NCBI GenBank assembly: GCA_009103225.1
Contig: RHPI01002069.1
Location: forward strand, 1,631,442 to 1,695,441
From: Chlorokybus atmophyticus
Lineage: Eukaryota > Streptophyta > Chlorokybophyceae > Chlorokybales > Chlorokybaceae
DNA: 64,000 bases
Direction: 5' to 3'
Every line of letters starts with the position of its first letter. The first letter of the stretch is position 1. Below the pieces are notes generated by a model. The model did not search any database. It was not told where the DNA came from and was given only the letters and a program-made list of their open reading frames with translations. Positions 58,836-64,000 of this stretch are shown here, in pieces. Made by a program: the position numbers and the translations under genes.

Positions 58836-61800
58836 CTAGCGTAACAGCAGTCCAATTGCAACTGCCAGCAAGAGCGCAATAACAGCGCCTGCCACTGTGA
58901 ATAACCGCATCACGGATCGAGTTGCGCCACCTATCTGCTGCATTGTCGCGTGCAGTTCTTCAGAAGGCACCATTGTTTTGCTGCTGACATCGCTAGTCAA
59001 CCCCTCCTCAGGACGCCAAGGTTGCGGTGTATCTGTTGTTGAGGGTGCATCTTCCAGTATCCTTAAAACACTGCTAACATCACCAGGCAACTCGAGACCC
59101 AACATAGCCCGACAACGCTCACTGACATCCTGTTCAACGAGTCACACGTGAGGATCAAGTTCAGAGTGCGTTTGGCTGAGTGCGACAACTGCAGCTTTGC
59201 TAGCTAAGTAGCCTTGTGACAGATATGGCTGCAACAGACAAGAGCCTTGAAGAGATGTGTGATGGGCACACGCTCACCTCCAGTGTTTCACTGGGCAACA
59301 TGTAGTCTAAAAGAACAAGGCTGGGGTGCCATGCAATCTCCACGCGCTGCGGCAAGGCAGAAAACAATCCGCTGGAGCTGCAATGACCAACCACATAGTC
59401 AAGGCATATGTTGCCCCCACCCCCACCCCCACCCCCACCCCCACACACACACCACCACCCCCACACACACACGCTACCCACCGACACTTACAAAACCCAA
59501 ATCAAAAGGATATGTCACTGCTCTATGCACACGCGCACCTTTGAGGTGCACACAGAAGTGGATGACTAGCCGCCTGTCCCTGCTGGTCATTCGCTTGCTG
59601 TTCTGCTTCTGTAGCCTCCGTGCTGTCATCATTGCTGTTGGCTTCTGCATCTTCAACCAGCAACTCCAAGCGCGCGTGAAGAGAGTTGAGTATGTCATCC
59701 TGTAACACAAGTGTCAATATGTGCGCGTGTACGTGCGCCATTCCCACAAACCCAAACACACTCGAATGCAACCAACATATGCAATGTGTGCTGTCACCTT
59801 GAGGTCAGCAGCCGCGCGATCCCATGTGGCACGCGAGTGCGCGTACGCCACAGCGTGTATTGATCCCGTTAAGCGCATCTGCCCTGCAAGGGGCTGATCT
59901 GCAAAAGTGATGTTGAGCCAAAAGAGACTTGTGTATACACAAACACCCTGCACGCCCAAAACATGTACCGTCCGAGTCGTTGGTGGTGGCAAGGAAAGGA
60001 GGCACATAAATGTCTATCTCAGCATCTTCTCCGGCGTCTCCCAGCGCGCTAGCCACCTGCTCGTCGGGTTTTGCTGTCGCACCGTTGATGGTCAACAGCG
60101 CCAATTGCAAGCATGCAGCCTCCGCTTGAAGCATCGCGTACGCGTGCCTATGCAGCTCCTCTTGCCCACTTCCAGCGATTGGCCATCTGGTATGATTCAT
60201 ATAAGATGGTAGTACTGATTGTTTCACCGCACAAGGAACCGAAACAATATGACACTGACCAGAACAATCACGATGGCAAAAAAGTAGGTTAGAACTCATC
60301 AAGTCTACGAGTGGTATGCATTGACTAGCAACAGCATTAGCTGCACTACAATGAGCTTTCATGTCTTCAAGACTTGCCTGATGTCAAGTGAATACTGGCA
60401 GCTCATCTTCTGCAGGTTGGACAGGACCACTCCAGCTTGCATTTTGAACTCGCACGGCTTCACGTCAGGGCTGGATGCACCCGTCGTGCAGCTTTTGGCC
60501 GCATACCTGGCCGCAATGCTCACTTCACTACAACACGCAGATTACAGATACAACTATGCATCCCTTAATGCAACCGAGCAGAGAAGGCACTATTTGGCAG
60601 TCTTTACTGTGATTTGGTATGTCACTGCAAGTTGCTCTGCTTGCATCCATTTCAGGCGCTCAGAGTTGAGTGGAACATCAACCACTGTAAACATCACCAT
60701 GCGGCCTTGGCAGTAACCCTATGATGCACTAACTTTCGTGTTGTAGTTGAAATGTGCAGCAGCAGGGAGTCTTGAGCCTCACTTTTGGGCCTTTTGGACC
60801 ACCCAGCAGCAGCTACTGCACGTAGAGCCTGCACAAGACGCACTCAAACAACATGTGTCCAATCTACATGTCAAGTCATCATGTAACGAACAAAAGGTAT
60901 AACAATATAACTGTACACACCTGCACCAGGCGTGGCGTTGCTGCCTTGAACTGTGCATCGGATGTGAATGCATACATTCCTACCACTTGAATACCGCCAG
61001 GAAGCATGCGCCCAACCTGGCAACCAACAACAGTTGATGCCAGCTCAAAGCTTCACACTTTACTATGTTGTAGTGATGGTCTCTTCTCTGCTTACCTGCC
61101 GTGCATGCTCACCAATCCACTCGGCATCGATGTTGAGCGCGTTGTCGCTCTCAACTGCGGCATCATCCTCTCGCGGAGGCGTGCGGATGAGTGACAGAAT
61201 CAGGTCGCGGGCGCCCACAGCACGCTTGCCGATAATCAACCCAAGCTGCATTTCGCAATACCACAGGACACGAGTGACCAGCAGTCAAACGCATGCCATC
61301 AACCATACTCCATCGCTTGTGAATGTGAACATATATGCATGCAGTGAACAACGTGTCAACATATCTGTAGTGTTGTGTCCTAGAGTCATACACACTGGAC
61401 TGCACTGAACATCACAGCTTCCTGTACACTGGCAGCACACACGCACGCACAAGCACAGTGAGCAGCGATAGCGCACTGCCAACGCATGCAGCTGTGACAC
61501 CCATTCACTGCGCGCATGCCTGCTGATATGCACACTGAGATACATTCAACGCAACTGCTATGCTGTGGCAGGTGTTTGTGAGCAGGGCATAATGGTTGCC
61601 GTGGGTAGTTGTTTTGAGACTTGCGAACCTTGCCGCTTGCGACGTTATACTTGTTGATGTTGCAAGTACACTGGTTCAGCATGCATCTACATCCTATCTG
61701 GCAGCCTGACTCGGTGCCCACCACAACGCCGAACATGATATGCCAGGCCTGTGAGACAACTTGCCTCAGAGGGGCAGCGGCGGCGGAACAGGTCATCCAC

Positions 61801-61845
61801 ATGGCGCTGGACCAGGGTCTCCTCAGCCACGACAGCCTTCACCAT
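58836..61845 (-). CDS. ODR4-like tail-anchored membrane protein
   Basis: Minus strand, about eight exons from ATG at 61845 to a stop at 58836. The N-terminus MVKAVVAEETLVQRHVDDLF joins GLIIGKRAVGARDLILSLIRTPP, the signature start of the ODR4 family. A GMYAFTSDAQ block, a long middle region (IAGSGQEELHRHAYAMLQAEAACLQ in pieces), DYMLPSETLEV and a C-terminal hydrophobic anchor (AGAVIALLLAVAIGLLL) follow. In animals ODR4 helps receptor folding at the ER and partners a UFM1 protease. The first intron appears to use a GC donor at 61764. Middle exon borders are approximate. Confidence 0.8.
59414..59472. repeat. CCCCCA and CA microsatellite in an ODR4-like intron
   Basis: Six C5A units then mixed CA/CCA. 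On the transcribed sense (minus) strand this is GGGGGT-rich and could form a G-quadruplex in the intron RNA. Confidence 0.75.
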
Positions 61846-62567
61846 GGTGTCGCTGCCCGGCACGCCTCGCCCCACAACGCCGCCACCACCGTCGCACACA
61901 GGCACATCTAGCTCTGCAGCGTCAATGCTTGCGCAGCGCAGTCTTACAAGATTCTGTAGCGGCGGCGACTTCGGCAGCGGCGGCAGTGGCGTGGACAGGT
62001 GCGAGGTGGGGAGGGCTGTGAGAAGCTGCTGACTGCCTGGGTAAGGCGCCGGTAGCTTGCAAGACGCAGCGGCCAGCTGGTGAGAGGTTGCAGGCTTTCA
62101 GGCGGTCAGCAGCAGCGAGTCAGCTGCTGACTGGCTTCAGCTCATTGCTTTACAGTCAGTCCCAAGCTGAGGCATATTACAGTATGCTGAGGCGTATTAC
62201 AGTCTAAGTTGCCGGACTGGCTTTGTTATACTGCTAGGCACTACTGTAGTGCCACTACAGTCAGGCTTGTTGAGACTTGCAGCTCACACCTGTAACTACT
62301 AGAGTGGGTGTAGGACAAGTACGGTGTTGTAGCATACCATGCAGTATACATCTCATGTTCGTTGGTAGGCTACAGAGGGTGCAGAAGAGAGCACTATGCT
62401 CGCTTTGTTATTTGTGTGTGCACGGTTATGTCAACTGTTGATCGAAAACACGCTGTTGAAGTTTGGCCAAGCCAAGCTACGTGCATGCCCTCAGCAAGAT
62501 GTGCACTGAGATTGTGACGCACACTGTGGTTGCCTGTGGCAGTCAGTCCAGGCATTAAGCAGTTCTG
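61846..62567. promoter_or_regulatory. Upstream region of the ODR4-like gene
   Basis: GGC-rich triplets at 61950-62000 lie next to the gene start. A 20-bp unit is repeated twice in tandem at 62165-62204 (GCTGAGGCATATTACAGTAT-like). No further gene is seen. Confidence 0.4.
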
Positions 62568-62993
62568 TTGGCGTTGCCAGTCATGGAACGGGTGGAGTCT
62601 GCACCTATGATTGGCGAAGAATCCAGTTTGCTGGACAAAGCCAGGAGCACTTTGCCAACTGCATTGGGCGGCAACCAGCCTGAGGAACCTGCCCCTATTG
62701 TTCTCGATGAGGTTCCCTCTCTTCTTGACGAAGCTACTGACCCCAACTCTCCAGCGGTAGCTGCTGTCACAGGCGTCGTCGTCGCTGGCCCAGCTGACAA
62801 ACCCACCAGCGCACTGGCTGACCCCTCCGCATTGAACCTGGGACCGTCCACTGGCGATGTGCCCGCTTTGTTCGAGTCCAAAGGTTTGGCGGCGCCTGGT
62901 GGTGGAGTCATTGACATGGTGAAGGGCCTCCTGCACTTGTCATCCAGTACTCCAAGCACAGATCAAAACGCACCATCATCTGACAGCAAGTAG
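62568..62993 (+). CDS. Hypothetical acidic protein, 141 aa
   Basis: One open frame rich in Ala, Pro, Asp and Ser. It contains loose repeats of a Leu-Leu-Asp-Glu/Lys-Ala pattern (SSLLDKA, PSLLDEA, PALFESK). No membrane segment and no known domain. An opposite-strand frame covers the same DNA; this one looks more protein-like in composition. It may be part of a larger spliced gene. Confidence 0.4.
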   Translation: MALPVMERVESAPMIGEESSLLDKARSTLPTALGGNQPEEPAPIVLDEVPSLLDEATDPNSPAVAAVTGVVVAGPADKPTSALADPSALNLGPSTGDVPALFESKGLAAPGGGVIDMVKGLLHLSSSTPSTDQNAPSSDSK

Positions 62994-63956
62994 GCAGTGG
63001 ACAAACCCCCTGCAGACCTGCCAGCTGCTCGTACATAGGCACCAGGTGGTAGTGCAGTGGAGTAGTTGTGTAAACTGTAATTGTGTGTCAATTTGTGCAG
63101 TCCACTTCGTCGTGTGTTTTGTGGGTGCCGTGAGTGTGCGCATGCGTGTACACAACATGCGGAACGCTACTGCGCGAGCATTGTTAGGCTAGCTGAGCTA
63201 TGTGTCATACCACGGTCCTTGCATATGCGTTGAACATGCAGCTAGTTTGTCACACACGCCAACCATCACCATCATCATTATCATTGTGTGCGTTGGGGTG
63301 TATAACACATGTGATGCTCAATTGCGGCGTGCAAACCAGCAACAAACATAGCATTGTGGGCAGGTGATTACAACCGCATGTATACAAAAAATTATATGCC
63401 TCATATGCTACCTCAGTAGTCATACACCAATGCATGACTACTAGGGTAGCGGCAATGTAGTTGTGCAATAGGGTAGCCCGGTGGTGAACTGAACTTGAAT
63501 TTATGCTGTGTGTGCAATGCATAGCATGTTATGCTACTGTCTGTATGCATGTCCTATGCATGCGCATACATACCTTGCAATCTATGTACATACACATGGT
63601 GGTTTGCACACATTCAACATGCGCTGCATGCCTCTTACAAGTACTCACCCAACAGCAATTATGACCACCGAGCCACACTACCCGAGCTATTACTACAGCT
63701 ATAGCCCACAATGTCACTCATGCATGCATGACTTACAAGTGTACCGCGTGAGGTAGAGCGGCCACAGATAGTCGAGCCCCGTCGTGGCGTTGTAATATGA
63801 GTGGCGGCTAGCTGCAAGTATTTGACACCATGCATGCATCGCACAGCAGCATACCCTAGTTGTACATCATCACACACTATTGGCATTAACAAAAATGCAA
63901 GCACAGCGTACACCATGTCTGTACCTAGCCACAAACTACATGTACAGCTAGCTACG

Positions 63957-63960
<4 letters not shown>
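62994..63960. other. Intergenic with TG/CA-rich stretches
   Basis: Short TGCATGC and ATCATC repeats are present. No gene is seen before the window edge. Confidence 0.5.

Positions 63961-63994
<34 letters not shown>
63961..63994. repeat. AG dinucleotide microsatellite
   Basis: An uninterrupted AG repeat of about 17 units lies near the right edge of the window. Confidence 0.9.
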
Positions 63995-63996
<2 letters not shown>

Positions 63997-64000
63997 TCAG

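Noticed and set aside
62394-62936. 180-codon minus-strand frame
   Set aside because: It is Arg/Gln/His-rich without a domain and overlaps the more plausible plus-strand acidic frame.
1-64000. Bacterial or viral defence system, CRISPR array or operon
   Set aside because: No repeat-spacer pattern and no bacterial-type gene cluster; genes are intron-rich and eukaryotic.

Overview
The window is nuclear DNA from a photosynthetic eukaryote, most likely a green alga. Nearly every gene is broken by short introns (about 70-450 bp, GT...AG with some GC...AG). The gene set is that of the green lineage: a plastid-type ATP/ADP translocase, a CASTOR/POLLUX channel, an IGHMBP2-like helicase with an organelle-like leader, and a plant-type lipase. 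I could not name the species. I saw no bacterial operon, CRISPR array, rRNA gene or canonical tRNA gene. All names come from reading motifs by eye; no database search was possible.

The left 13 kb is transposon territory. A minus-strand Gag reading frame with a zinc knuckle runs off the left edge. Beside it lies a decayed plus-strand Ty3/gypsy LTR retrotransposon (about 932-12370). Its order is Gag with two zinc knuckles, protease, a captured cytosine-5 DNA methyltransferase, reverse transcriptase, RNase H, integrase and a C-terminal PHD finger. Many stops and frameshifts show this copy is dead, and the methyltransferase has lost its catalytic Pro-Cys-Gln. A 493-bp element with 75-bp terminal direct repeats and tRNA-like A and B boxes sits inside its coding region, flanked by a 6-bp target duplication. 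Another broken minus-strand reading frame follows at 12.4-12.7 kb. A repeat-rich and then AT-rich gene-poor stretch runs to 15.2 kb.

From 15.2 to 63 kb the window carries ordinary but informative genes. They are: a SMUBP2-like SF1 helicase (+); dUTPase (-) divergent with cytochrome b561 (+); a CASTOR/POLLUX channel (-) divergent with an ATP/ADP translocase (+); a secreted or membrane protein with 19 Cys-Asp-Gly-Asn repeats and a PSI-like module (-); TRM6 (-) divergent with a class 3 lipase (+); a long-form mitochondrial glutamate dehydrogenase (+); a highly divergent intronless histone H3 (-); XPD/RAD3 helicase (-) divergent with VPS35 (+); an ODR4-like membrane protein (-); and a weakly supported acidic ORF (+). 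For most of these genes I placed the splice sites to the base and checked that the joined frame stays open.

The genes do not form one pathway. Four divergent pairs share short spacers, and GCC/GGC triplet runs lie beside several of the starts. The most unusual content is the retroelement that pairs a DNA-methylation enzyme with a chromatin-reader finger, the tRNA-like mini-element inside it, the divergent H3, the Cys-repeat surface protein, and an apparent excess of GC-AG introns.
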